Origin: Pasteurellaceae bacterium
GTDB lineage: Bacteria > Pseudomonadota > Gammaproteobacteria > Enterobacterales > Pasteurellaceae
DNA: 64,000 bases
Direction: 5' to 3'
Assembly (NCBI GenBank): GCA_900756155.1
Contig: CAAEJV010000030.1
Location: 1-64,000 of the forward strand
Positions 38,210 through 49,330 of the stretch are shown piece after piece (the first letter of the stretch is position 1; every line of letters begins with the position of its first letter). The notes below the pieces were generated by a model. It saw only the letters and a list, made by a program, of their open reading frames with translations, searched no databases and was not told where the DNA came from. The translations under genes were made by a program, and so were the position numbers.

Positions 38210-38387
38210 GATCGACTCTCTCAAAGTTAAAAATAAACTTCGGGTAATGTAGCCTTTTTTTTCGTCTCCGTCAAAAGCTTAAATTTAAATTGATGGATTA
38301 GATCAAAAAACTGTTTGATTTAGTTGATTATCCTATTCGGTAGTGGTAAAAATGAAGAATCTATTCAAAATAAAATAAGGAAACACA

Positions 38388-39470
38388 ATGTCAAAAGTCT
38401 TTAATTTTAGTGCTGGTCCAGCCATGATTTTCCCTGAGGTACTACACAAAGCACAAGCTGAGCTCACTAACTGGCTTGGTCAGGGGGTATCGGTAATGGA
38501 AGTCAGTCACCGTGGTAAATATTTTATGGAATTGATTGCTCAAGCAGAAAAAGATCTGCGCGAAGTGTATCACATTCCAGATAACTACCGCGTGTTATTC
38601 CTACAAGGTGGCGCTCGTGGTCAATTTGCAGCATTACCGATGAACTTAATTGGTGAGAAAGGAAAAGCACTTTACTTAAATAGTGGCCACTGGTCTGCAA
38701 CTGCGGCGAAAGAAGCACGTAATTTTGCTGAAATTGATGAAATTACCATTGTGGAAAATGGTGATCACACACGCATTACTAATCTTGATTTCAGTGACAT
38801 TGCGGAACAATACGATTACGTTCACTATTGCCCAAATGAAACTATCAGTGGTGTGGAAATTTTTGATGTACCGAACGTGGGCAATGCAGTGCTTGTAGCC
38901 GATATGTCATCTAACGTTCTCTCTCGCGAAATTGACATTAGCAAATTTGGTGTCATTTATGCGGGTGCCCAAAAAAACCTTGGTCCCGCAGGAATTACGC
39001 TCGTGATTATTCGCGATGATTTGATTGGTTATGCTCGCCAAGCAACCCCATCAATTTGGAATTACGCCACACAACGTGATGCTGACTCCATGATCAATAC
39101 CCCGCCAACATTTGCTTGGTATCTCTGTTCATTGGTCTTCAAACACATTCAAGCAATTGGCGGCTTAAAAGAAATTGCAAAACGTAACGCCGTGAAAGCA
39201 CAAACCCTTTATGATTACATTGATAGCAGCAAACTCTATCGTAACGTCGTAGCTAAAGAAAACCGTTCAACCATGAATGTCACATTTGTGACAGGCAATC
39301 CTGAACTTGATGCTAAATTTGTTACAGAATCGACAGCTGCCGGTCTTCAAGCCTTAAAAGGTCATAAAGTGTTAGGTGGTATGCGTGCATCTATCTACAA
39401 TGCAATGCCATTAGAAGGCGTACAAGCGCTCATTGAATTCATGAAAAAATTTGAAGCTGAAAATAGCTAA
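38388..39470 (+). CDS. serC: Phosphoserine aminotransferase
   Basis: SerC converts 3-phosphohydroxypyruvate to phosphoserine with glutamate, and serves pyridoxal-phosphate synthesis through 4-phosphohydroxythreonine. The 360-residue protein begins KVFNFSAGPAMIFPEVL and holds the PLP lysine in YAGAQKNLGPAG near residue 196. AAGGAA precedes the ATG. An inverted repeat, ATCAAA (38302-38307) with TTTGAT (38314-38319), lies about 70 bases upstream and could be a regulator site. Confidence 0.97.
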   Translation: MSKVFNFSAGPAMIFPEVLHKAQAELTNWLGQGVSVMEVSHRGKYFMELIAQAEKDLREVYHIPDNYRVLFLQGGARGQFAALPMNLIGEKGKALYLNSGHWSATAAKEARNFAEIDEITIVENGDHTRITNLDFSDIAEQYDYVHYCPNETISGVEIFDVPNVGNAVLVADMSSNVLSREIDISKFGVIYAGAQKNLGPAGITLVIIRDDLIGYARQATPSIWNYATQRDADSMINTPPTFAWYLCSLVFKHIQAIGGLKEIAKRNAVKAQTLYDYIDSSKLYRNVVAKENRSTMNVTFVTGNPELDAKFVTESTAAGLQALKGHKVLGGMRASIYNAMPLEGVQALIEFMKKFEAENS

Positions 39471-39495
39471 TTATCTGATTCATTCAACTCAACGT

Positions 39496-39513
39496 GCGGG
39501 CTGAAAGGCCCGC
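39496..39513 (+). terminator. Hairpin between serC and hisC
   Basis: GCGGGC (39496-39501) pairs with GCCCGC (39508-39513) around a 6-base loop and is followed by TCGTTTTTAT. It lies 25 bases after the serC stop and just before the hisC ribosome site, so it may limit read-through. Confidence 0.75.
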
Positions 39514-39534
39514 TCGTTTTTATAAGGAAAGCAT

Positions 39535-40638
39535 ATGCAATACATCAACGTTGCCAACCAAGGCGTAAAATCTCTTTCACCTTACCAAGCGGGGAAACCA
39601 ATCGAAGAACTCGAACGCGAATTAGGCATTACTAATATCGTTAAACTTGCCTCAAATGAAAACCCTTTCGGTTTTCCTGAAAGTGCGAAAAAAGCCATTC
39701 AAGCCCAACTTGATCATTTAACTCGTTATCCTGATGCGAATGGTTTTGAACTTAAAGCGGCTATTGCAAAAAAATTTGGTGTGCAACCAAACCAAATCAC
39801 CCTTGGCAATGGTTCTAACGATTTATTAGAGCTCTTTGCTCATACCTTTGCGGGTGAGCATGATGAAGTGATTTATTCACAATATGCTTTTATTGTTTAC
39901 CCTTTAGTGACCAAAGCCATTAATGCCGTCGCAAAAGAAATTCCAGCTAAGAATTGGGGTCATGATTTAAACGGATTTTTGACCGCACTTTCAGATAAAA
40001 CCAAGCTGATTTTTATTGCCAATCCAAACAATCCAACGGGGAATTTCTTAACGGAAGCAGAATTGGATGCCTTCTTAGCCAAAGTGCCTGAAAAAGTGAT
40101 TGTGGTACTAGATGAGGCTTATACTGAATTTACTCATCCAAGCGAACGCGTTAATTCTTTTGCATTACTGGAAAAATACCCAAACCTTATCGTTTCTCGA
40201 TCCCTATCGAAAGCTTATGGATTGGCGGGTTTACGTATTGGCTACGCGGTCTCTAATCCTGAAATTGCAGATTTATTAAATCGTGTTCGTCAGCCATTTA
40301 ACTGTAATAGTCTTGCTTTGACAAGTGCGATTGCGGTGATGAACGATGATGCCTTTGTCGAAAAAGTGGCTGAGAACAATCGCCAAGAAATGAAACGTTA
40401 TGAGGCCTTCTGCCAACAATATGGTTTAGACTTTATTCCATCTAAAGGTAACTTTATTACCATTGATTTTAAACAACCGGCCGCACCAATTTATGATGCA
40501 TTATTACGTGAAGGCGTCATTGTTCGTCCAATTGCAGGCTATGGCATGCCAAATCACTTACGTATCAGTATTGGCTTACCACAAGAAAATGACAAATTTT
40601 TTACTGCACTCGTTAAAGTGCTGAATTTAGGAAAATAA
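39535..40638 (+). CDS. hisC: Histidinol-phosphate aminotransferase-type enzyme
   Basis: The 367-residue fold-type I aminotransferase has the HisC N-terminal pattern LASNENPFGFPESAKKAI, the cofactor loop LGNGSNDLLELF, ANPNNPTGN, and the PLP lysine in SRSLSKAYGLAGLRIGY near residue 225. It lies next to serC and outside any histidine operon. A second copy may exist in the his operon, as in H. influenzae. HisC2-type enzymes can also act on aromatic amino acids, so the physiological substrate is open. Confidence 0.9.
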   Translation: MQYINVANQGVKSLSPYQAGKPIEELERELGITNIVKLASNENPFGFPESAKKAIQAQLDHLTRYPDANGFELKAAIAKKFGVQPNQITLGNGSNDLLELFAHTFAGEHDEVIYSQYAFIVYPLVTKAINAVAKEIPAKNWGHDLNGFLTALSDKTKLIFIANPNNPTGNFLTEAELDAFLAKVPEKVIVVLDEAYTEFTHPSERVNSFALLEKYPNLIVSRSLSKAYGLAGLRIGYAVSNPEIADLLNRVRQPFNCNSLALTSAIAVMNDDAFVEKVAENNRQEMKRYEAFCQQYGLDFIPSKGNFITIDFKQPAAPIYDALLREGVIVRPIAGYGMPNHLRISIGLPQENDKFFTALVKVLNLGK

Positions 40639-40642
40639 AAAT

Positions 40643-40673
40643 AAGGCGCTTTCGTTTAACTAGAAAGCACCTT
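40643..40673. terminator. Terminator between hisC and HAD phosphatase gene
   Basis: AAGGCGCTTTC (40643-40653) pairs with GAAAGCACCTT (40663-40673), with one C-A mismatch, and is followed by TTTTATTT. It is usable by both convergent genes. Confidence 0.8.
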
Positions 40674-40678
40674 TTTAT

Positions 40679-41464
40679 TTATTCAGGGAAAATCTCATTC
40701 AATATCAATGCAATCCCATCATCATTATGCGAAGCAGTGACTCGATTGGCGGCCTGTTTAATCTCATCCGGTGCATTGCCCATTGCCACGCCTAATCCCA
40801 CGCTTTCTAGCATATCTAAATCGTTAAAGTTATCACCGAAAGCGACACATTCTTCCATCTTCACATGAAAATAATCTTCAAGAAAACGTACCGCGTTACC
40901 TTTCGTTGCTGACTTATGCATTACTTCAAGGAAATTCGCATGAGAACGGCAAATACTTAAATGCGGGAATTTCTCTTTCAAGATTTGCTCAATAGCAATC
41001 ACTTCATCTGTTTCACCAATGATTTGAATTTTATGTGGAGAATAGACCGCACTTTCATCATAAGGATCAATCTGAATGCCTGTCACGCTACGTTCATAAA
41101 TCACCCATTTATTATCCAAATCGCGAGCGACGCAATCATCATAAGTATAATAATTGACACCTAGTGCAGGATGATCTGCTAATACTTGGTTAATGGCTTG
41201 GATATCAGCTGGATCAATTTGTACCGAATAAATAGGCGTGGCGTTTTTATCTAAAATCAAGGCACCACTGAATGCCACAATGATGTTGTAATTTTCAATA
41301 AGTTTCGCATAAGGCCAAATACCCAGCGGTGAACGAGCAGAGATTGGTGTAAATGGAATACCTTGTTTTGTAATGCGTTGAAGTGCATCTAAGGTTTTAG
41401 GCGAAATTCGATGATCCGACGTTAATAAGGTACCATCAAAATCGCTGAATACGGCTTTATACAT
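40679..41464 (-). CDS. Cof-type HAD family sugar-phosphate phosphatase
   Basis: The 261-residue haloacid-dehalogenase hydrolase has motif I SDFDGTLL at residue 7, a motif II threonine/serine in ISARSP, a C2B-type cap insertion and motif IV GDNFNDLDMLESVGLGVAMGNA. Relatives act on sugar phosphates, FMN or pyridoxal phosphate; the substrate is not predictable. It sits 18 bases downstream of ybeY on the same strand. Confidence 0.9.
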   Translation of the reverse strand: MYKAVFSDFDGTLLTSDHRISPKTLDALQRITKQGIPFTPISARSPLGIWPYAKLIENYNIIVAFSGALILDKNATPIYSVQIDPADIQAINQVLADHPALGVNYYTYDDCVARDLDNKWVIYERSVTGIQIDPYDESAVYSPHKIQIIGETDEVIAIEQILKEKFPHLSICRSHANFLEVMHKSATKGNAVRFLEDYFHVKMEECVAFGDNFNDLDMLESVGLGVAMGNAPDEIKQAANRVTASHNDDGIALILNEIFPE

Positions 41465-41482
41465 AATTGCTCCAAATAGTCA

Positions 41483-41947
41483 TTATTTTTCGGAAAGGTA
41501 AGGATCGGCAAAGCCTAAACTCTGCATAATTTCAGTTTCTAAACTTTCCATTTCTTCGGCTTCATCATCTTCAATGTGATCGTAACCAAGTAAATGTAAA
41601 CTACCATGCACTATCATATGCGCCCAATGCGCCATTAAAGGCTTTTCTTGCTCGATAGCTTCGCGTTCTACTACCTGGCGACAAATCACTAAATCGCCCA
41701 ACAGCGGTAATTCCACTTCGTCAGGACATTCAAAAGGAAAAGACAATACATTGGTTGGACGATCTTTACCACGATAAGTCAAATTCAAGTCATGACTTTC
41801 CGCTTCATCTACAATTCGTACCGTCATTTCCACATTATCACTTTCTGGTTGCACTGCGGCAGTTGCCCATTGCAGAATTTGCGCTTCTGATGGTAAGCCT
41901 TCTGTATTTTCACTGGCCAGTTGCAAATCGATAATCATATTGCCCAT
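41483..41947 (-). CDS. ybeY: Endoribonuclease YbeY
   Basis: YbeY is a zinc-dependent RNase needed for 16S rRNA 3' maturation and 70S quality control. The 154-residue protein contains the histidine motif [11 protein letters not shown] and the conserved [17 protein letters not shown] segment. Its sequence is very close to what I recall of H. influenzae HI0004. It begins one base after the phoH-like stop, forming the usual phoH-ybeY unit. Confidence 0.97.
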   Translation of the reverse strand: MGNMIIDLQLASENTEGLPSEAQILQWATAAVQPESDNVEMTVRIVDEAESHDLNLTYRGKDRPTNVLSFPFECPDEVELPLLGDLVICRQVVEREAIEQEKPLMAHWAHMIVHGSLHLLGYDHIEDDEAEEMESLETEIMQSLGFADPYLSEK

Positions 41948-41948
41948 G

Positions 41949-43037
41949 CTATTCTCCTAAATTCGTTTCATTTTCTGACCGCACTTTTTGCTCACGTTCA
42001 GCTCGACGCTGCGCTGCAATTTCTTGACGGCGAATTTCATCTTGGGCTTCCCATTCTTCATAAGCTTGCACCACTTTTGCCACCACAGGATGTCGCACAA
42101 TATCTTTACTCTCAAAATAGTTAAAGCTTAATTCCGATACTTTACTTAACACTTCCATGGCGTGACGTAACCCCGATTTGGTGCTACGCGGTAAATCGAT
42201 TTGGGTTACATCCCCTGTAATCACGGCTTTAGAATTAAAACCAATACGGGTCAAAAACATTTTCATTTGTTCGACCGTCGTATTTTGGCTTTCATCTAGA
42301 ATGATAAAGCTATCATTGAGTGTACGCCCACGCATATAAGCCAATGGTGCGATTTCAATCACATTGCGCTCCATCAATTTTTGTACGCGTTCAAAGCCTA
42401 GCATTTCAAATAATGCATCATAAAGTGGTCGTAAATAAGGTTCAATTTTTTGTCCTAAATCCCCCGGCAGGAAACCTAATTTTTCGCCAGCCTCTACGGC
42501 AGGGCGAGTCAGCAAAATGCGACGAATTTCTTGGCGTTCTAATGCTTCAACCGCCGCAGCCACCGCTAAAAAGGTTTTCCCTGTTCCAGCAGGTCCAATC
42601 CCAAAACTAATATCGTGCGTAAGAATATTGTGTAAATATTGAATTTGATTTTCACCACGCGGTTTAATCAAACCACGCTTAGTTTTAATTGTGGTGCTAT
42701 AAACGTGATTTTCACTACGTGACTCACTTCCCGCTTGAGATAACATTCTGCTCTCTTGCAAGGCAATATGCACATCTTCTAAATCAAGTTCTTTCACTTT
42801 CCCTTTAATTGGTGCAGTCTCCACATATAATGTTTGGATTAATTTAGCCGCACGATCAATTAATTGTTCATGGTGAGATTTGGGATTTTCATCATTTGAT
42901 TTCACGGTAAAAGTGAAATTATTGCGGGAAATATTGAGGTTAAATTCTTTTTCAATCAGTTTGATATTTTCATCAAATGCACCGCAAAGCGATTGCAGAC
43001 GATCATTTTCTTGAGGTTCTAAGGTAAAAGTTGTCAT
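41949..43037 (-). CDS. ybeZ: PhoH-like ATPase (YbeZ)
   Basis: The 362-residue protein has an N-terminal KH-like region. The PhoH ATPase domain follows, with Walker [14 protein letters not shown] near residue 151 and Walker [13 protein letters not shown] near residue 245. A charged arginine/glutamate-rich C-terminal tail contains KVRSEN encoded by an uptake sequence (41978). YbeZ works with YbeY in ribosomal RNA processing. Confidence 0.94.
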   Translation of the reverse strand: MTTFTLEPQENDRLQSLCGAFDENIKLIEKEFNLNISRNNFTFTVKSNDENPKSHHEQLIDRAAKLIQTLYVETAPIKGKVKELDLEDVHIALQESRMLSQAGSESRSENHVYSTTIKTKRGLIKPRGENQIQYLHNILTHDISFGIGPAGTGKTFLAVAAAVEALERQEIRRILLTRPAVEAGEKLGFLPGDLGQKIEPYLRPLYDALFEMLGFERVQKLMERNVIEIAPLAYMRGRTLNDSFIILDESQNTTVEQMKMFLTRIGFNSKAVITGDVTQIDLPRSTKSGLRHAMEVLSKVSELSFNYFESKDIVRHPVVAKVVQAYEEWEAQDEIRRQEIAAQRRAEREQKVRSENETNLGE

Positions 43038-43100
43038 TAAATTTCATTTTAGAATTGTGAATACTGTCTCCATTTTAGCCTAATTACGATGAATATAAAA

Positions 43101-43126
43101 CGGGCGTCACCAACTGATGAAGCCCG
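43101..43126 (-). terminator. Terminator after gshF
   Basis: CGGGC at 43101-43105 pairs with GCCCG at 43122-43126, with further inner pairing (TCA/TGA). Leftward it is followed by TTTTAT. It lies ten bases after the gshF stop. Confidence 0.75.
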
Positions 43127-43135
43127 ATAACCAAA

Positions 43136-45409
43136 TTAAGGCAATTCTGGGAAAAGCATTTTAATCACATTCATTGTCAATCGTCGAGATTGTCCACTAA
43201 ATGGGAAAATATGCATCATCATCATAGGATTAAAGTTTGCCTCAATCACACCCCACGAACGTAAACTCGGTTCAGCTGGCTTTTTCAAGTCAGGAATAAT
43301 CAAATCCACGCCACACACTGCTGCCCCCATAGCTTTGCTAATCCCGACCGCAATTTCTTTGTAACTGGCATGCATTTCATCCGTCATATCAATAGAATCG
43401 CCGCCTGTACTAATATTGGAATTCGCACGTAATTGGACAAGTTGATCTTTCGCTGGAATAGAATCCACGGTTAAGCCTTGTTCCTTAAGCTGCAACTGCT
43501 CAATGTCCCCTAATGCAATTTTTTTCAATGGTGTACGACTACCATCGCCCCGTAAAGGATGATCATTTTTAGCCGCCACTAATTCAGCAACGGTATGTAC
43601 ACCATCTCCAATGACATTTGCTGGAACACGTAATAAGACAGCTAACGTTTGATCGCCTAGCACAAAGAAACGGTATTCGGTGCCAAGTAGATAATCTTCA
43701 ACCATGATCTCTTTATCTTCACGGAAAGCAATTTCTACTGCTTTTGCAAAATCATCTCTATCTGTTACACCTTGTTGGAAAATACTGATCCCTAAACCAA
43801 AATTCGTTGATTTTGGCTTAATCACGACAGCTCGATTTTCAAAAAGTGGGAAATTTTCGACCGCACTTTTCACATCGGTAAACTCGATGCTTTGCGGTAC
43901 ATTAAATCCGGCTTTCGATAACACTTTCTTCGTCACCACTTTATTTTCCATGATGAGTGGAGAAATATAGCTATCGTGAGAAGTCATATTACCGTTTTTC
44001 ACATATTCCAAATGGTCGCCAAATTGAAGACTGAGAAATTGATCGCGTTCATCTAAAATCTCAATCTTTAATCCTTTTTGAATTGCATCAAATAATAACG
44101 CCTGTGTAGACAGCTCCATATTATCAAACGCACTTAATGCATAAAAACGTTCAAAGGCTTTTGCTTTATTGGATTGCGCAATATCTGCCCCTAATTGTTG
44201 ATAACTACCGACCTGCTCAATTGCCGCGACCACTTTTGCACAAAGCGTTTGGCTTGGATCCGCAAATTGTCCCAATTTGTCTTTAACAATCGTTTTTATC
44301 TCATCACTCGCATTGAGTTGTTCAAGCATTTTGAACATTTCAAAGAGGACTAATTCCCCTTCTACCGCATAAACACTTTGCTCTCTTGGATCTTCCCATG
44401 CCACTTCAGCAAGACGTGCTTTGCCTAATTTTATGCCTTCTTGATCAGCGGTATCATCAAGCCATGCCATTAACAAAATAAAATAATGAATGAATTTCGC
44501 ATCAGCCAGTTCCATTCCATAAGGTGCAAACGGATTGAGATCAAACAAACGAAATTCTAAATATTGAATTCCTTTTTCAAGTAAATCTCGCGCTTTTTTA
44601 GCCCCACGCAAACGTACGCTTGAGTAAAACTCTTTTTCCGCAATCAAATCACCCGATTTCACCCAGTGTTCTAACGTCTCAACATACTCTTGCAAACTGT
44701 CATAAGAGACGTGGATCTTCGGATCATTCACATAACCATATTTCCCTGAACGTAAACTCCGCACATATTGATGCAGTTTAAGAGGGGAATTGTCTCTGAA
44801 ATATTTTTCCTCTACCGTCGGTGTTGCAGAAAACAAGTAAAGTAAAATCCATTGGTAGCGTAAGAAGTTCTTCGCTATTTTCAGGTAAAAATTATTTTGA
44901 AAATCAACCGCACTTTGTGCTTCATTTTGCGCATGAAATAAGGCATCAATAAACTTAGGGTCAATTTGAAAATTGTAATGAATACCACTGACCATTTGCT
45001 TATATTTACCGTAAGACTGGACTAAATGCTCACGATAAGCCACATCTTCCTGATTATCTAATTGTGCAACCTTAATTTGCTCTTCTGGCGGTAACCCTGC
45101 AGGCATACTGAATGGAAAAATAAATTCATCCTCTGGTAAAGTTCGCAGAGTTACTTCATGAATAGCTGAAAGCCAACGTAATGTATCCTCTAATTTTTTC
45201 ATCGGAGGAGTCACCAATTCCAACTGACTTTCTGCAAAATCTGTTTGAATGTAAGGGTGGAAACGACGATTACCAAAGGCTTTAGGGTGCAATGATGTCA
45301 CTATTGAACCATCCGAATGCACCCGTTGACTTTCCTTTTCAATCCCAAACGACCCTTGCTGGAATAAGAGCTCTAAATGATGTTGTTTAATGATTTGCTG
45401 AATATTCAT
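43136..45409 (-). CDS. gshF: Bifunctional glutamate-cysteine ligase / glutathione synthetase
   Basis: GshF makes glutathione in one protein. The 757-residue length matches the Pasteurella enzyme. The N-terminal ligase domain carries FGIEKESQRVH and EFRLFDLNPFAPYGMELAD. The C-terminal ATP-grasp domain, from about residue 490, has VVIKPKSTNFGLGISIFQ and ends with the metal-binding GVIEANFNPMMMMHIFP. The ATG at 45409 is set by AAGGA five bases upstream. H. influenzae Rd, as I recall, lacks this gene and imports glutathione, so it helps separate this strain from that species. Confidence 0.96.
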   Translation of the reverse strand: MNIQQIIKQHHLELLFQQGSFGIEKESQRVHSDGSIVTSLHPKAFGNRRFHPYIQTDFAESQLELVTPPMKKLEDTLRWLSAIHEVTLRTLPEDEFIFPFSMPAGLPPEEQIKVAQLDNQEDVAYREHLVQSYGKYKQMVSGIHYNFQIDPKFIDALFHAQNEAQSAVDFQNNFYLKIAKNFLRYQWILLYLFSATPTVEEKYFRDNSPLKLHQYVRSLRSGKYGYVNDPKIHVSYDSLQEYVETLEHWVKSGDLIAEKEFYSSVRLRGAKKARDLLEKGIQYLEFRLFDLNPFAPYGMELADAKFIHYFILLMAWLDDTADQEGIKLGKARLAEVAWEDPREQSVYAVEGELVLFEMFKMLEQLNASDEIKTIVKDKLGQFADPSQTLCAKVVAAIEQVGSYQQLGADIAQSNKAKAFERFYALSAFDNMELSTQALLFDAIQKGLKIEILDERDQFLSLQFGDHLEYVKNGNMTSHDSYISPLIMENKVVTKKVLSKAGFNVPQSIEFTDVKSAVENFPLFENRAVVIKPKSTNFGLGISIFQQGVTDRDDFAKAVEIAFREDKEIMVEDYLLGTEYRFFVLGDQTLAVLLRVPANVIGDGVHTVAELVAAKNDHPLRGDGSRTPLKKIALGDIEQLQLKEQGLTVDSIPAKDQLVQLRANSNISTGGDSIDMTDEMHASYKEIAVGISKAMGAAVCGVDLIIPDLKKPAEPSLRSWGVIEANFNPMMMMHIFPFSGQSRRLTMNVIKMLFPELP

Positions 45410-45518
45410 ATCCGTCCTTATTAGAAATTTCCACCTGACATTATGGAGAAAAAACAACCTGAGGCGAAGTAAGAAAATAGAATGGAATATGAAATTTTGA
45501 TATAAGAGAAAAATATCT

Positions 45519-45537
45519 GAGAATTATTTGCATTATC
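45519..45537 (+). promoter_or_regulatory. Likely Fur box before hitA
   Basis: The 19-base element GAGAATTATTTGCATTATC matches the Fur consensus at 14 positions by eye. It lies about 80 bases before the hitA start, as expected for an iron-repressed ferric importer. Confidence 0.65.
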
Positions 45538-45576
45538 TATTGTGAGTTATTAGAATGGGACGATTCTTAGTTTTAG

Positions 45577-46614
<1,038 letters not shown>

Positions 46615-46635
46615 GTTTAATTTGCTATGCAATAT

Positions 46636-46656
46636 AGGGCGTGTAATACACGCCCT
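46636..46656 (+). terminator. Attenuator-like hairpin between hitA and hitB
   Basis: AGGGCGTGT (46636-46644) pairs with ACACGCCCT (46648-46656) around a 3-base loop and is followed by TCTGTTATTT. It probably stops part of the transcription, favouring HitA over HitBC. Confidence 0.75.
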
Positions 46657-46706
46657 TCTGTTATTTACTCTACTTACTCTACACTGATATTTTCAAAGGA
46701 TTTTTT

Positions 46707-48227
46707 GTGTCTAATCGCCCTCCTCGCTGGCTTGTTGCCTTAATCGTGCTGATTAGTTTGCCATTATTACTCCCTTTTTTATATGTTATTGAGCGAGCTG
46801 CAGATGTCGGATTGGCTCGCAGTATTGCGCTACTTTGGCGCCCAAGAATGTGGGAATTGCTCAGTAATACGCTACTTTTAATGGTATTTGTCACGCTTTT
46901 TGCCATTATTCTCGGCACACTATGTGCGTTTTTACTAGAACGTTATCGCTTTTGGGGAAAAGGCTTTTTCCAAGTTGCCATGACGCTCCCGCTTTGTATT
47001 CCGGCTTTTGTTAGCTGTTTTACCTGGATCAGCCTCACCTTTAGAGTGGAAGGCTTATGGGGAACTATCGGCATTATGACGCTGAGTTCGTTCCCGCTTG
47101 CTTATCTTCCTGTGGCTGCAACCTTAAAAAGACTCGACCGCTCTTTAGAAGAAGTGAGCCTTTCATTGGCGAAAAGCCAAGCTTATACATTTTGGCATGC
47201 GATTTTTCCACAACTCAAACCTGCCATTGGTAGCAGCGTATTATTAATTGCGCTTCATATGTTGGTAGAGTTTGGGGCGGTTTCTATTTTAAATTATCAA
47301 ACCTTCACTACGGCAATTTTCCAAGAATATGAAATGGCCTTTAATAACAACACCGCCGCCTTACTTTCTGGTGTGTTAATGGTGATTTGTATCCTTGTGG
47401 TGATGGGAGAAATTCGTTTTAGAGGCACACAAACACTCTATCAAAGCGGCAAAGGCGTAATACGCCCTTATCCATTGAAAACGCTCTCTGTTGGAAAACA
47501 AATTTTAGTCGTGAGTTTCTTTACAACCATTTTTGTGCTCAGTATTGGGGTGCCGATTTCTATGCTGATTTATTGGCTAAAAGTAGGAAATTCCATTGAA
47601 AGTGCGGTCGATTTTGGGGAATTTTTTACCGCTTTCACAAACTCACTGACTATCTCTACGCTTGGTGCGACACTTACGGTTATTTGTGCCTTACCATTAG
47701 TATGGGCGGCAATACGCTATCGCAGTAAATTGACAATTTGGCTTGATCGCATCCCTTATCTACTTCATGCAGTACCAGGGCTCGTGATCGCATTATCGTT
47801 GGTTTTCTTTACCATCAACTATGCGTATTCACTTTATCAAACCTTTGCGATGGTCGTAGTCGCCTACTTTATGCTTTATCTTCCCATGGCACAAACGACC
47901 TTACGAGGATCGCTTGAACAGATGTCTGATAACATCGAAAAGGTGGGGCAAAGCTTAGGCCGTAGCAACTTTTATATTTTCCGCACCTTAGTCATCCCCG
48001 CTATGTTACCTGGGATTGCTGCTGCGTTTGCTTTAGTATTTTTAAACTTAATGAAAGAGCTTACCGCAACCCTATTACTCACACCAAATGATATTAAAAC
48101 GCTTTCAACGGCAGTATGGGAATATACATCCGATGCGCAATATGCGGCAGCCACGCCTTATGCCATTATGTTAGTGCTATTTTCTGGGATTCCTGTATTT
48201 TTACTGAAACGATACGGTTTTAAATAA
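46707..48227 (+). CDS. hitB: Ferric-iron ABC transporter permease
   Basis: The 506-residue protein contains two permease modules in one chain, with EAA-type loops at EEVSLSLAKSQAYTFWHAIFPQLKP and EKVGQSLGRSNFYIFRTLVIPAMLP. About twelve hydrophobic segments are visible. The start is GTG at 46707 (VSNRPPRWLV read as Met first). It transports Fe3+ handed over by HitA, energised by HitC 13 bases downstream. Confidence 0.95.
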   Translation: MSNRPPRWLVALIVLISLPLLLPFLYVIERAADVGLARSIALLWRPRMWELLSNTLLLMVFVTLFAIILGTLCAFLLERYRFWGKGFFQVAMTLPLCIPAFVSCFTWISLTFRVEGLWGTIGIMTLSSFPLAYLPVAATLKRLDRSLEEVSLSLAKSQAYTFWHAIFPQLKPAIGSSVLLIALHMLVEFGAVSILNYQTFTTAIFQEYEMAFNNNTAALLSGVLMVICILVVMGEIRFRGTQTLYQSGKGVIRPYPLKTLSVGKQILVVSFFTTIFVLSIGVPISMLIYWLKVGNSIESAVDFGEFFTAFTNSLTISTLGATLTVICALPLVWAAIRYRSKLTIWLDRIPYLLHAVPGLVIALSLVFFTINYAYSLYQTFAMVVVAYFMLYLPMAQTTLRGSLEQMSDNIEKVGQSLGRSNFYIFRTLVIPAMLPGIAAAFALVFLNLMKELTATLLLTPNDIKTLSTAVWEYTSDAQYAAATPYAIMLVLFSGIPVFLLKRYGFK

Positions 48228-48240
48228 CGAAAAGATAAAA

Positions 48241-49293
48241 ATGACAACATTACTCGATATTAAAAATTTGAATAAATCCTTTAATGGGCAACAGGTTTTA
48301 CACAATATCTCGCTACAATTAGAGAAAGGTGAAATCCTATTTCTTCTTGGTGCATCTGGTTGTGGGAAAACCACCTTATTGCGTAGCATTGCTGGTTTTG
48401 AACAACCAACAAGCGGTGAGATTTGGTTAAAAAATCAACCTATTTTTAACGACAATATCAATGTGCCAACCCAACAGCGCAAATTAGGTTATGTGGTACA
48501 AGAAGGTGTGTTATTCCCGCATTTAAATGTTTACCGCAACATTGCTTATGGCTTAGGCGATGGCAAAGGAAAAATAGAGGCGGAAAAACAACGCATACAG
48601 GAAGTAATGAAACTCACCGGCATTAGCAGCTTAGCCGATCGTTTTCCCCATCAACTTTCCGGCGGGCAACAACAGCGTGTCGCCCTTGCTCGAGCCCTTG
48701 CGCCAAGCCCTGAACTCATCCTATTTGATGAACCATTCAGTGCGTTAGATGAGCATCTAAGAAATCAAATTCGTTACGATATGTTACAGGTATTAAGAGA
48801 AAGTAGTTCATCCGCTATATTTGTGACCCATGATCGTGATGAAGCGCTCTGTTATGCAGATAAAATTGCGGTGATTCAAGAAGGAAGAATCCTCCAAATT
48901 GCGACACCTAAAACACTGTATTGGTCACCACAGCATTTATCCATCGCAACATTTATCGGAGAAAGCATTATTTTTCCTGCAACATTAAAAAATGATGCTA
49001 TCGCGACCTGTCAATTAGGTGAGGTTGCTGTCGAAAATAAAGGAAATGGTCATACGCAAGGGAAGGTTTTATTCCGCCCTGAGCAATTCTCTCTTGCAAA
49101 AAAAATCCAAGATCCGACTGCGTCTTTTAAAGGTGAGATTAAACAGATTGAATCGAGAGGACGCGCCATTAATCTTTGTATTGATGTAGGCGGTTATGAA
49201 TTTAATCTTAATGAAGATCTCATTAATCATTACCAAGTTGGAGAACAAGTCACACTGTATTTATACGGAAAAGGGGTTTTCTATCATCACTAA
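48241..49293 (+). CDS. hitC: Ferric-iron ABC transporter ATP-binding protein
   Basis: The 350-residue ATPase has Walker A GASGCGKTTLLR near residue 37, signature [15 protein letters not shown], Walker B ILFDEPFSALD, H-loop IFVTHDRDE and a C-terminal FbpC-type domain. It is the third gene of the hit operon and ends at a strong terminator. Confidence 0.95.
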   Translation: MTTLLDIKNLNKSFNGQQVLHNISLQLEKGEILFLLGASGCGKTTLLRSIAGFEQPTSGEIWLKNQPIFNDNINVPTQQRKLGYVVQEGVLFPHLNVYRNIAYGLGDGKGKIEAEKQRIQEVMKLTGISSLADRFPHQLSGGQQQRVALARALAPSPELILFDEPFSALDEHLRNQIRYDMLQVLRESSSSAIFVTHDRDEALCYADKIAVIQEGRILQIATPKTLYWSPQHLSIATFIGESIIFPATLKNDAIATCQLGEVAVENKGNGHTQGKVLFRPEQFSLAKKIQDPTASFKGEIKQIESRGRAINLCIDVGGYEFNLNEDLINHYQVGEQVTLYLYGKGVFYHH

Positions 49294-49297
49294 AAAA

Positions 49298-49318
49298 GGC
49301 GGAACACATTGTTCCGCC
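49298..49318. terminator. Terminator between hitC and terC-like gene
   Basis: GGCGGAACA (49298-49306) pairs with TGTTCCGCC (49310-49318) with a 3-base loop, an A run before it and CTTTTT after it. It is bidirectional between convergent genes. Confidence 0.88.
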
Positions 49319-49330
49319 CTTTTTATATAA

